From positions 1 to 64,000 of the forward strand of contig NZ_JAGGPX010000027.1 in the NCBI RefSeq assembly GCF_018613575.1: 64,000 bases of DNA. Reading direction: 5' to 3'. Positions 35,616 through 44,144 of this stretch are shown one piece after another (positions within the stretch are counted from its first letter, which is position 1; each line of letters opens with the position of its first letter). The stretch comes from Planococcus sp. ISL-110 (GTDB taxonomy: Bacteria > Bacillota > Bacilli > Bacillales_A > Planococcaceae). The notes under the pieces were generated by a model that was given only the letters and a program-made list of their open reading frames with translations, was not told the origin of the DNA and did no database searches. The position numbers were made by a program, and so were the translations under genes.

Positions 35616-36170
35616 TTACTCGAGCGGCTGTTGTTTGCGCGGAGGGAATGTCCGTTTTGTCACATAGGCCATAGGGTGATTATGGACACGCTGCGCCTTT
35701 TTGAAATAGCGGCGGAGAGAACCGGCAAAAGAATGCTGATTCCGCAATGCGATGGGGGATACATCCAGGTAAACCGTCTCGCTATTGCTTAAATAAATGA
35801 TGCTGCCTTTGCCGCTGCTGTCGCTTTCGATCAGGTCAATGGCATCGTAATTAAACCAAACACATTCTTTGTTTTTTGGAGAGTGGGTCGGGAAGAAAAT
35901 TAGTGGGTTGCCGTAATACTCGCCTATGATGATGGGGGGCTTGTGTTTTACGCCGACCGCTTTTTGCGCATAGAGTGTAGCACTTTCCAGTGAAGCACGG
36001 TAGAATCGGCAGGAAGTTGTCACTGTTTTATAAACAGCTTCTTCAACCACCAATTCACTGCGGTCTTCAATCACTCGCATCCAGGTACGATGGCCGTCTG
36101 TATAGGGCAAAAGGGCATACGTATTTGTGCAGATTGTATACGAGGACGGTCTATGATTCTTTTTACTCAT
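35616..36170 (-). CDS. comK: competence transcription factor ComK
   Basis: A 184-residue ComK. The most conserved parts are TTSCRFYRASLESATLY near residue 49 and VKHKPPIII near 72, followed by a HPMAYVTKRTF-like end. ComK is the master activator of DNA-uptake genes and binds AT-rich boxes (AAAAN5TTTT) in pairs. Such boxes lie in its own promoter, which suggests positive autoregulation. AGGGGG is the ribosome-binding site. The gene lies past lcfB, as in Bacillus. The N-terminus is diverged, so MecA-type control cannot be judged. Confidence 0.9.
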   Translation of the reverse strand: MSKKNHRPSSYTICTNTYALLPYTDGHRTWMRVIEDRSELVVEEAVYKTVTTSCRFYRASLESATLYAQKAVGVKHKPPIIIGEYYGNPLIFFPTHSPKNKECVWFNYDAIDLIESDSSGKGSIIYLSNSETVYLDVSPIALRNQHSFAGSLRRYFKKAQRVHNHPMAYVTKRTFPPRKQQPLE

Positions 36171-36205
36171 GAAAATTAACCCCCTAAATTTACTTTACAT
36201 ACCTT

Positions 36206-36260
36206 ATTATAATAAAAAATGGGAATTTCGCAATGCACATTAGATTGAAAATAAAATTTT
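36206..36260 (-). promoter_or_regulatory. comK promoter with paired ComK boxes
   Basis: On the minus strand TTGCGA (36233-36228), a 16-nt spacer and TATAAT (36211-36206) form the promoter. An exact AAAAN5TTTT box is at 36248-36260 and a second with one mismatch at 36216-36228. They are 19 nt apart, one more than the 18-nt class known for ComK. Confidence 0.6.
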
Positions 36261-36290
36261 TTCTATTTCATCGGAATTTTCAAATAAATC

Positions 36291-36320
36291 TTGATTTCTT
36301 CAGTGTCTCTAATGTATACT
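36291..36320 (+). promoter_or_regulatory. promoter of the IDEAL-domain gene
   Basis: TTGATT at 36291-36296, an 18-nt spacer and TATACT at 36315-36320, divergent from the comK promoter. Confidence 0.6.
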
Positions 36321-36347
36321 AATGAAAAGCATTCGGGGTGAGGAAGA

Positions 36348-36590
36348 ATGGAAAACTATTATTCTTATGCTGATTTCATGAAAGCGATGGCCCAAACAAA
36401 GAAAATTACAGAAGCGGAAAAACTGCTGAACGATATCTACTTGGATCTGTTCTTGAAGCATGTACACCGTTCTCAGCAGGAAGAACGATTGATGACTCTT
36501 ATCAACGAAGCCCTGGATAGTCATGATCAAAAAGCGTTCACCATATATGCTGCCCAACTGCAGACTTTAAAGCACGAAGAAACTGAATAG
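36348..36590 (+). CDS. IDEAL-domain small protein
   Basis: An 80-residue soluble protein. The segment LINEALDSHDQKAFTIYAAQLQ (split here into LINEALDSHDQKAF and TIYAAQLQ) fits the IDEAL domain of Firmicutes. An N-terminal helix (residues 3-45) precedes it. GGTGAGGAAGA is the ribosome-binding site, and it has its own promoter and terminator. It is divergent from comK, separated by 177 bp. IDEAL proteins are regulatory or adaptor-like in a few cases; the job here is unknown. Confidence 0.78.
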   Translation: MENYYSYADFMKAMAQTKKITEAEKLLNDIYLDLFLKHVHRSQQEERLMTLINEALDSHDQKAFTIYAAQLQTLKHEETE

Positions 36591-36614
36591 ACGTCTGCCG
36601 CAAAGAGGCCGCTG

Positions 36615-36653
36615 AAAAAAAGGAAATTGGATTAAATCCAATTTCCTTTTTTT
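36615..36653. terminator. terminator of the IDEAL-domain gene
   Basis: An 18-bp stem from AAAAAAAGGAAATTGGAT and its complement with a 3-nt loop; symmetrical T tracts. Confidence 0.9.
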
Positions 36654-36782
36654 CTGCCTGCAAATAAAAAGGATGTCTGGAAATGTTTATTTCAGCAGAA
36701 ACCTTTTCTGGCGCTTCCCACGGCAGTCAATCGATCCATCAATCTCAACTATATGCCATAATTTTTATTTGTCTTCACACAA

Positions 36783-36828
36783 AAAACATACGTTCGCTTT
36801 TTGTTAGTGGTTTTTTAGGGCATATGGT
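36783..36828 (+). promoter_or_regulatory. uvrBA promoter with LexA-like SOS box
   Basis: AAAACATACGTTCG (36783-36796) matches the Bacillus SOS box CGAACN4GTTCG with two mismatches in the left half. It is followed by TTGTTA (36801-36806), a 16-nt spacer and TATGGT (36823-36828). The placement fits damage induction. Confidence 0.6.
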
Positions 36829-36866
36829 AAAGTAGAGGTATTGAAAAAACGGGAGGACATCTGATC

Positions 36867-38849
36867 ATGAAACAGGAATTTAATCTTCAAGCCCCTTATG
36901 AACCAGCTGGCGATCAGCCCCAGGCCATTGCCGAACTGACACAGGGCATCATCAATGGCAAGCGCTGCCAGACATTGCTTGGAGCCACAGGTACGGGAAA
37001 AACCTATACTATGTCAAATGTCATCCAGCAGGTGAAAAAGCCGACGCTCGTCATGGCTCACAACAAAACATTGGCCGGCCAGCTCTACAGCGAATTCAAG
37101 GAGTTTTTTCCTGACAACGCAGTTGAATATTTCGTCAGTTACTATGATTACTATCAACCGGAGGCTTACGTGCCGCATTCGGATACGTTCATCGAAAAAG
37201 ATGCCAGCATCAACGATGAAATAGATAAGCTTCGCCACTCTGCGACCAGCTCATTATTTGAACGGGACGATGTTATCGTCATTGCCTCTGTGTCCTGCAT
37301 CTATGGACTTGGTTCACCGAAAGAATACCGTGAACTGGTCGTTTCCCTTCGTAAAGGGATGGAAATTGAACGCAATCAGCTGCTGCGGAAATTAGTCGAT
37401 GTTCAATATGAACGCAACGACATTAATTTCATCCGCGGAACATTCCGCGTACGCGGAGACGTCGTTGAAATTTTCCCGGCGTCGCGTGATGAAAGATGCC
37501 TGCGCGTCGAATTTTTTGGTGATGAAATTGATCGGATCCGTGAAGTGGATGCCCTGACTGGTGAAATTATCGGCGAACGCGATCACGTCGCCATCTTCCC
37601 AGCTTCCCACTTCGTAACGCGTGAAGATAAGATGGTCAAAGCAATTGAAAACATCGAAGCGGAATTGGAAGAGCGCCTAAAGGAAATGCGTGCAGAAGAT
37701 AAACTGCTTGAAGCGCAGCGTCTTGAACAGCGGACGCGCTATGATTTGGAAATGATGAGGGAAATGGGCTTCTGCTCCGGCATTGAAAACTATTCACGGC
37801 ATTTGACGCTTCGTCCGGCAGGTGCCCAGCCCTATACATTGATAGATTACTTCCCTGAGGATTTTCTCCTGGTAGTGGATGAAAGCCACGTGACTTTGCC
37901 ACAGGTGCGCGGGATGTTCAATGGTGACCAGGCACGTAAAAAAGTGCTGGTCGACCATGGTTTCCGTCTGCCGTCAGCGATGGATAACCGGCCGTTGACT
38001 TTTCATGAGTTTGAAGAACATATCAGCCAGGCAGTGTTTGTATCAGCAACGCCGGGCCCTTATGAATTGGAGCATACGCCGGAAATGGTCGAACAGATCA
38101 TCCGGCCAACGGGCTTGCTTGATCCGACCATCGAAATCCGGCCGATTGAAGGCCAAATCGATGATCTTATGTATCAAATCCGCCAGCGGGCTGAAAACAA
38201 CGAGCGTGTGCTGGTGACCACATTGACGAAGAAGATGTCGGAAGATTTGACAGCTTATCTGAAAGATGCCGGCATCAAAGTCAATTACCTGCATTCCGAA
38301 ATCAAGACGCTGGAACGGATTGAAATCATCCGGGAGCTGCGGCTGGGCGTATACGATGTTTTGGTCGGCATCAACTTGCTGCGTGAAGGACTGGATATCC
38401 CAGAAGTCTCGCTGGTAACTATTCTGGATGCCGACAAAGAAGGGTTCCTGCGTTCAGAACGTGCACTGATCCAAACGATGGGCCGAGCCGCGAGAAACTC
38501 AAACGGCCACGTTATTATGTATGCTGATAGAGTGACGGATTCGATGCAAAAAGCGATAGATGAAACGACACGCCGCCGTACAATACAGGCCGATTACAAC
38601 GAAAAACATGGCATTACGCCAATTACGATACAGAAAAAAATCCGTGATGTTATCCGCGCGACAGCTGCAGCGGAAGAGTCAGAGGAATATATTTCAAAAG
38701 CGATATCAGGCAAAAAGCTCAAAAAAGAAGAGCGCCTGAAACTGATCAGCTTATTGGAAACAGAAATGAAAGAAGCGGCAAAAGCACTCGATTTCGAACG
38801 GGCTGCAGAGTTGCGTGATACAGTGCTTGAATTGAAAGCGGAAGGATGA
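36867..38849 (+). CDS. uvrB: excinuclease ABC subunit B
   Basis: A 660-residue damage-verification helicase of nucleotide excision repair. Walker [11 protein letters not shown] is at about residues 39-48 and the beta-hairpin region YYQPEAYVP near 95. The DESH motif is near 338 and helicase motif QTMGRAARN near 540. The C-terminal UVR domain (about residues 620-656) recruits UvrC. AACGGGAGGACATCTG precedes the ATG. uvrA follows after 6 nt. The usual csbA neighbour is absent. Confidence 0.97.
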   Translation: MKQEFNLQAPYEPAGDQPQAIAELTQGIINGKRCQTLLGATGTGKTYTMSNVIQQVKKPTLVMAHNKTLAGQLYSEFKEFFPDNAVEYFVSYYDYYQPEAYVPHSDTFIEKDASINDEIDKLRHSATSSLFERDDVIVIASVSCIYGLGSPKEYRELVVSLRKGMEIERNQLLRKLVDVQYERNDINFIRGTFRVRGDVVEIFPASRDERCLRVEFFGDEIDRIREVDALTGEIIGERDHVAIFPASHFVTREDKMVKAIENIEAELEERLKEMRAEDKLLEAQRLEQRTRYDLEMMREMGFCSGIENYSRHLTLRPAGAQPYTLIDYFPEDFLLVVDESHVTLPQVRGMFNGDQARKKVLVDHGFRLPSAMDNRPLTFHEFEEHISQAVFVSATPGPYELEHTPEMVEQIIRPTGLLDPTIEIRPIEGQIDDLMYQIRQRAENNERVLVTTLTKKMSEDLTAYLKDAGIKVNYLHSEIKTLERIEIIRELRLGVYDVLVGINLLREGLDIPEVSLVTILDADKEGFLRSERALIQTMGRAARNSNGHVIMYADRVTDSMQKAIDETTRRRTIQADYNEKHGITPITIQKKIRDVIRATAAAEESEEYISKAISGKKLKKEERLKLISLLETEMKEAAKALDFERAAELRDTVLELKAEG

Positions 38850-38855
38850 TGGAGA

Positions 38856-41738
38856 GTGAAGAAGCAGGAAATTCGCATACAGGGCGCACGTGCGCATAAT
38901 TTAAAGAATATTGACGTTGTCATTCCGCGTGACAAGCTTGTTGTAATGACCGGGCTGTCAGGATCCGGAAAATCCTCCCTGGCATTCGACACGATTTATG
39001 CAGAAGGGCAGCGGCGATATGTAGAATCATTATCTGCCTATGCCCGCCAGTTTTTGGGGCAGATGGACAAGCCCGATGTCGATTTGATTGAAGGGTTGTC
39101 GCCAGCTATTTCAATTGACCAGAAAACCACCAGTAAAAATCCACGTTCAACAGTGGCGACAGTAACGGAAATCTATGATTATATGCGCCTGATGTTTGCG
39201 CGGATCGGCAAGCCGATCTGTCCGAATCATGGAATTGAAATTTCATCTCAGACAATTCAACAGATGGTGGACCGAATTGTGGAGTACCCGGAACGCACCA
39301 AGATGCAAATTTTGGCCCCCATTGTATCGGGCCGCAAAGGCACTCACGTCAAGCTGCTTGAAGACATCAGAAAGCAAGGTTATGTGCGCGTCCGTGTTAA
39401 TGGAGAACTAATTGATTTGGACGATAACATTACACTGGATAAAAACAAAAAACATAATATTGAAGTGGTCATTGACCGCATCATCATTAAAGAAGGCATT
39501 GCGCCACGTCTGAGCGATTCTCTGGAATCAGCTCTAAGGCTAGCGGATGGGCGAGTATTAGTGGATGTAATGGAACAGGAGGAACTGCTGTTCAGTGAAC
39601 ATCATGCATGTCCGATATGTGGATTTTCCATCGGAGAATTAGAGCCGAGAATGTTCTCGTTCAACTCGCCTTTCGGGGCGTGCCCGGAATGCGATGGATT
39701 GGGAATGAAGCTGGAAGTCGATCCTGAATTGGTGATTCCGGATTGGAGTGTATCGCTCAATAAAGGAGCCATTGTTCCGTGGCAGCCAACCAGTTCGCAA
39801 TACTATCCGCAATTATTAAAAGCAATCTGCCAGCATTACAAAATCGACATGGATATACCCGTCAGTGAACTGCCGGAAGAACACATCAATGTCATTATGC
39901 GCGGCTCTGGAAACGACAAAATCCGTTTCCGCTATGAAAACGACTATGGCCAGATTCGCGACAATCATATTCATTTTGAAGGGGTGCTTTCCAATGTGGA
40001 CCGCCGCTACCGTGAAACTTCGTCTGATTATATCCGCGAACAAATGGAGAAATATATGGACGAACAGCCATGTACGGTCTGTGAAGGCTATCGCCTGAAA
40101 CCGGAAACGCTGGCTGTTAAAGTCAATGGCCTGCATATCGGTACGGTCGCTGAGTTCTCCATCATCGAAGCCAATCAGTTTTTTGATCAATTGAAGCTAT
40201 CTGAAAAAGATATGCAGATCGCCAAATTGATCTTGCGGGAAATTCAGGAACGTGTCGGCTTCCTGATCAATGTCGGGTTGGATTACCTGACCTTGAACCG
40301 GGCATCAGGAACTTTGTCCGGAGGGGAAGCACAGCGTATCCGTTTGGCGACCCAAATTGGATCAAGGTTGACCGGCGTATTGTATATCCTGGATGAACCA
40401 TCGATTGGACTTCACCAACGCGATAATGAACGGCTCATTGAGACTTTGAAAAGCATGCGGGATATCGGCAATACACTTATTGTCGTCGAGCATGATGAAG
40501 ATACGATGCTGGCGGCAGATTATCTAATTGATGTCGGACCGGGAGCAGGCGTTCACGGAGGGGAAATCATTGCAGCAGGGACACCTGACAAGGTGATGAA
40601 AAATAAAAAGTCGTTGACTGGCCAATATTTAAGCGGCAAGAAGTTTATTCCATTGCCTGCACAGCGAAGAACTCCAAGCGACCGGAAGATTTCCATCCGT
40701 GGCGCAAATCAAAATAATTTGAAAAAAGTGGATGTCGATATTCCACTTGGCCTATTTACAGCTGTGACAGGCGTTTCGGGCTCAGGAAAAAGTACACTCA
40801 TCAACGAGATCCTTTACAAGACATTGGCACATCGATTGAACCGCGCCAAAGCGAAGCCTGGCCATTTTGACTCAATAGAAGGCACAGAAGAACTGGAAAA
40901 AGTCATTGAGATCGATCAGTCGCCGATCGGCCGGACACCGCGATCAAATCCGGCAACGTATACCGGCGTTTTTGATGACGTCCGGGATGTCTACGCCACA
41001 ACGAACGAAGCGAAAGTCCGCGGCTACAAAAAAGGCCGTTTCAGTTTTAATGTCAAGGGCGGTCGCTGTGAAGCTTGCCGTGGAGATGGTATTATAAAAA
41101 TAGAAATGCACTTTCTTCCGGATGTTTACGTGCCTTGCGAGATTTGCCATGGCAAACGCTATAACCGGGAAACGCTGGAAGTGAAATATAAAAACAAAAG
41201 CATTGCTGATGTACTGGCGATGACGGTGGAAGACGCCTATTCATTTTTCGAGAACATTCCAAAGATCAATCGGAAGCTGAAGACCATTGTTGATGTGGGA
41301 CTCGGTTATATCACCATGGGACAACCTGCAACAACCTTATCCGGAGGAGAAGCGCAGCGCGTCAAACTGGCATCCGAGCTTCATAAACGTTCAAACGGCA
41401 AGTCTTTCTATATTCTGGATGAGCCAACGACCGGTCTTCATGCCCATGATATCTCCCGGCTGCTGACCGTTCTGCAGCGCCTTGTCGAAAATGGCGATAC
41501 GGTATTGACCATCGAACACAATCTGGACGTCATCAAGACAGCGGATTATGTCATCGATTTAGGTCCCGAGGGCGGCGACAAAGGCGGAACCATATTGGCG
41601 ACAGGCACTCCGGAAGAAATTGCTGCTGTTGAAAATTCCTATACCGGAAAGTACCTAAAGCCGATTCTTGAACGGGATCGCGCACGGATGGAAGCAACGG
41701 TCAAAGGAGCCAGCCGGAAGAAAAAAGTGGTGAAATGA
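38856..41738 (+). CDS. uvrA: excinuclease ABC subunit A
   Basis: A 960-residue dimeric ATPase that finds DNA damage and loads UvrB. There are two ABC modules: Walker [11 protein letters not shown] near residue 31 and [10 protein letters not shown] near 642. Signatures [11 protein letters not shown] and [11 protein letters not shown] are each followed by LDEPSIGLH or LDEPTTGLH. Zinc-binding cysteine sets CPIC...CPEC (near 250-280) and CEAC...CEIC (near 737-767) are intact. The start is GTG 38856 after TGGAGAG. Length as in Bacillus. Confidence 0.97.
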   Translation: MKKQEIRIQGARAHNLKNIDVVIPRDKLVVMTGLSGSGKSSLAFDTIYAEGQRRYVESLSAYARQFLGQMDKPDVDLIEGLSPAISIDQKTTSKNPRSTVATVTEIYDYMRLMFARIGKPICPNHGIEISSQTIQQMVDRIVEYPERTKMQILAPIVSGRKGTHVKLLEDIRKQGYVRVRVNGELIDLDDNITLDKNKKHNIEVVIDRIIIKEGIAPRLSDSLESALRLADGRVLVDVMEQEELLFSEHHACPICGFSIGELEPRMFSFNSPFGACPECDGLGMKLEVDPELVIPDWSVSLNKGAIVPWQPTSSQYYPQLLKAICQHYKIDMDIPVSELPEEHINVIMRGSGNDKIRFRYENDYGQIRDNHIHFEGVLSNVDRRYRETSSDYIREQMEKYMDEQPCTVCEGYRLKPETLAVKVNGLHIGTVAEFSIIEANQFFDQLKLSEKDMQIAKLILREIQERVGFLINVGLDYLTLNRASGTLSGGEAQRIRLATQIGSRLTGVLYILDEPSIGLHQRDNERLIETLKSMRDIGNTLIVVEHDEDTMLAADYLIDVGPGAGVHGGEIIAAGTPDKVMKNKKSLTGQYLSGKKFIPLPAQRRTPSDRKISIRGANQNNLKKVDVDIPLGLFTAVTGVSGSGKSTLINEILYKTLAHRLNRAKAKPGHFDSIEGTEELEKVIEIDQSPIGRTPRSNPATYTGVFDDVRDVYATTNEAKVRGYKKGRFSFNVKGGRCEACRGDGIIKIEMHFLPDVYVPCEICHGKRYNRETLEVKYKNKSIADVLAMTVEDAYSFFENIPKINRKLKTIVDVGLGYITMGQPATTLSGGEAQRVKLASELHKRSNGKSFYILDEPTTGLHAHDISRLLTVLQRLVENGDTVLTIEHNLDVIKTADYVIDLGPEGGDKGGTILATGTPEEIAAVENSYTGKYLKPILERDRARMEATVKGASRKKKVVK

Positions 41739-41838
41739 AACTTTTCACGCTGCCAAACGTAACAATTAGAAGAACAGATCTGTTTGTTCCGGTAAGCTTT
41801 TGCTTATCGGCATTCAGGCAAAGAGGAGGCCAAAACAC

Positions 41839-43011
41839 ATGCAAAGCGAAAAAGAACGCATTTTAGACATGGTTGAGAACGGCACGATTTCAGCGCGGGA
41901 AGCAGTTGAATTGCTGCGCGCTATAGATGGCAACAGTTCTTCTTCGAATGAACCGAATTATGGCCGCAACAACCAGAAAGAAAAATCAGGCAAACGCGGT
42001 TTTTTCAGACCAGAAGACATTATGAAAAAAGTATCAAAGGATTTTTCGAAAAATGTATCGAAAAACGTTTCGAAAAATGTATCGCGTGATTTCAACGATT
42101 TTGGCAACCGAATGATGGACTTTATGCACTCTTCAGTAGACAAGCTGAAAACCATGGATTTCGACTCGCCATTCGGTGAAGCAGTTCAATTCAGCCATAC
42201 CTTTACTGATGAAATGACAGACTTGAATACCATTATTGCGGATATTGCCAATGGGCAATTGGAAATCTTCCCATCGCAAGATGGCTTGCTTCGCGCAGAA
42301 TGCAGCGTGAAGGCCTATCGTTCGGAATCGCCGGCACAGGCAAAAGAAGAATTTCTGGATAAGTTCGTCTTCATCGCTGATGAACACAAGTTGCGAATCA
42401 TAAGTGATTTCAAGACGACCCAAGTAAATGTCATTCTTTATGTGCCTCAGGCTTCCTATGACCACATCACGGCTCGCTTATTCAATGGCGGATTCACTAT
42501 GAAACGCATCGATGCTGCGCTAATCAAAGTAAAGACGGCAAATGGCAAAATCGATTTGAAGCACGTGGAATTTGACGATGCCGAACTGGAAACAGCCAAT
42601 GGCGCGATTCATGTTCAGGAAACAAAAGGCAAAGTGCTGGAAGCCGAAACCTTGAATGGCCGCATCTATATTGATGGCGATATTCAAACGATTGTTTCCA
42701 AGTCTTTGAATGGCAATATTGTAGCCACCACAAGATGCAAAGAAGCACGCAAGTTGGAAACAAAGACTCTTGCAGGAAATATAGAAATTTACATTCCAGC
42801 GCATTTGCCGCTGAAAGGCGAAGTTTCATCAAATCTTGGCAAGATGGATGTTCTGCTTTCCGATATCGACAGCACGCATGAGCAAGGACAATTCATGCAA
42901 AAATCGATTAGGTTCTCAAAACAGGGAACTGAACCGGCTGCAGCTCCATTATTGGTTTATGGCGAAACCAAAACAGGTTCTGTCCTGCTTCGCTATTTAA
43001 CAATCGAATAA
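41839..43011 (+). CDS. yvlB: DUF4097-family protein (YvlB-like)
   Basis: A 390-residue protein. An N-terminal helix-turn motif (residues 1-30, ERILDMVENGTISAREAVELL) is typical of YvlB-like proteins and is followed by a polar linker. A right-handed beta-solenoid DUF4097 domain with repeated GNI/GKI/NGAI turns fills the C-terminal half (about residues 130-385). The linker holds three tandem SKNV copies near residue 72. AAAGAGGAGG precedes the ATG. The family is linked to envelope-stress operons near hprK in Bacillus; the function is unclear. Confidence 0.82.
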   Translation: MQSEKERILDMVENGTISAREAVELLRAIDGNSSSSNEPNYGRNNQKEKSGKRGFFRPEDIMKKVSKDFSKNVSKNVSKNVSRDFNDFGNRMMDFMHSSVDKLKTMDFDSPFGEAVQFSHTFTDEMTDLNTIIADIANGQLEIFPSQDGLLRAECSVKAYRSESPAQAKEEFLDKFVFIADEHKLRIISDFKTTQVNVILYVPQASYDHITARLFNGGFTMKRIDAALIKVKTANGKIDLKHVEFDDAELETANGAIHVQETKGKVLEAETLNGRIYIDGDIQTIVSKSLNGNIVATTRCKEARKLETKTLAGNIEIYIPAHLPLKGEVSSNLGKMDVLLSDIDSTHEQGQFMQKSIRFSKQGTEPAAAPLLVYGETKTGSVLLRYLTIE

Positions 43012-43020
43012 AAAAATTCC

Positions 43021-43054
43021 AAAGCCGGCGCAGGTATCTTGTGCCGGCTTTTCT
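43021..43054 (+). terminator. terminator of yvlB
   Basis: AAAGCCGGC / GCCGGCTTTT around a loop of about 13 nt, 10 nt after the stop codon. Confidence 0.8.
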
Positions 43055-43125
43055 TATGAAAGCCTCGTAGTTGGTGTTTTTAAAATTTTTAACTTACTAT
43101 GTGAATAAAAGAAAGGTTTTGAGGT

Positions 43126-43572
43126 ATGGTAGCTACTATTTTAATTGGATTAACAATCTTGGTGATGCTGATTAACTTGTATTATTTCTTCTCGAATAAA
43201 CAACATAAGGAAAGTTACATCCATACTTCGCTGTTTACAAAATTATTTCTTATAATGACGGTAGTCACTTTTGGCTTTGCTGTAATTTATTACTTACTGT
43301 CTTTTAACATGGATGCTTTAAGACTCAATGATGAAACAGGCAGAAGAGCGGGTAACGATTTTTGGGATTATTTATACTTTAGTGGAGTGACGATGCTATC
43401 CATCGGTTATGGCGATATGGTACCGATGGGCTCTGCCCGCTTTTTTGCTGTCGTTCAAGCGGCATTGGGGTTGTTGTTGCCATCTGCCTATTTTGTGAAA
43501 GCATTCAATGAAATGGGCAGCCATGAAAAAGAAGGACAAGGAAATCGAAGCGATAAAAAAGGCGAAGAATAA
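43126..43572 (+). CDS. potassium-channel-type ion channel protein
   Basis: A 148-residue membrane protein. Helices are at about residues 3-22 and 40-60, with a pore helix and selectivity filter TMLSIGYGDMVP near 86-97 and a final helix at 105-125. The filter is close to the potassium-channel TVGYGD but begins with Ser-Ile. A short charged tail ends the protein and there is no RCK domain, so it would assemble as a simple tetramer. GAGGT precedes the ATG. It is the first of a few non-syntenic genes between yvlB and hprK. Confidence 0.82.
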   Translation: MVATILIGLTILVMLINLYYFFSNKQHKESYIHTSLFTKLFLIMTVVTFGFAVIYYLLSFNMDALRLNDETGRRAGNDFWDYLYFSGVTMLSIGYGDMVPMGSARFFAVVQAALGLLLPSAYFVKAFNEMGSHEKEGQGNRSDKKGEE

Positions 43573-43646
43573 TTAGAGGGGCCAGGAGTGGAAGAATGGT
43601 CAATAAAGATGTGTCCCCTACGAGTTACGTATAGCTGTAGAAAAAC

Positions 43647-43688
43647 AAAAAAATCCGGACAGCCATCAAAGGCTGTCCGGATTTTTTT
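43647..43688. terminator. bidirectional terminator between the channel and DUF1801 genes
   Basis: An 18-bp perfect stem (43647-43664 with 43671-43688) with loop ATCAAA, between convergent genes. Confidence 0.93.
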
Positions 43689-44113
43689 CATTTTTTATCT
43701 GGATACAATTCCTGCAGAAAATCAATGGATTGCCTGATCAGTTGCTGCAGAACGTCGAGGTCAACGTCTTCGGTTTTATTGATGTAGACGCAGGCCTTTC
43801 CACTGGTGTGCTTGCCGAATTTCTCGAGCAATGGTCCGCGTGCATCGTCTCCGGTTGCAAAGTACAGGCTGATTTTCGCTTTGCGGGGAGAAAAACCGAC
43901 AAGCGGTGCATCGCCTTCATGGCCCGTTTTGTATGCATAGTGATAGGAGCCGAAGCCGATAATGCCAGATCCCCACATTGTTGCCGGAAAGCTGCTGGTT
44001 TGCTCGAATAGCCTCAGTAATATATAGGCATCCTGCCGTTTTTTGGGATTATCTACCGATTCGATAAATCGAATGACATCAGCATCGGTTTCTTTTGTTT
44101 TGTGTTCGTGCAT
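43688..44113 (-). CDS. DUF1801-domain protein
   Basis: A 141-residue soluble protein matching the DUF1801 (YdhG-like) fold. Motifs seen are TMWGSGIIGFGSYHYAYKTG near residue 45, LVGFSPRKAKISLYF near 73, LEKFGKHTSGKACVYINK near 96 and a C-terminal helix. The start is ATG 44113 after GAAAAGAGGGA; the open frame extends upstream into the next gene without homology. It lies 31 nt downstream of the Tet(M)-like gene and may be co-transcribed. Function unknown. Confidence 0.8.
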   Translation of the reverse strand: MHEHKTKETDADVIRFIESVDNPKKRQDAYILLRLFEQTSSFPATMWGSGIIGFGSYHYAYKTGHEGDAPLVGFSPRKAKISLYFATGDDARGPLLEKFGKHTSGKACVYINKTEDVDLDVLQQLIRQSIDFLQELYPDKK

Positions 44114-44144
44114 GGCCAATCCCTCTTTTCCTTTAGATGGATTC

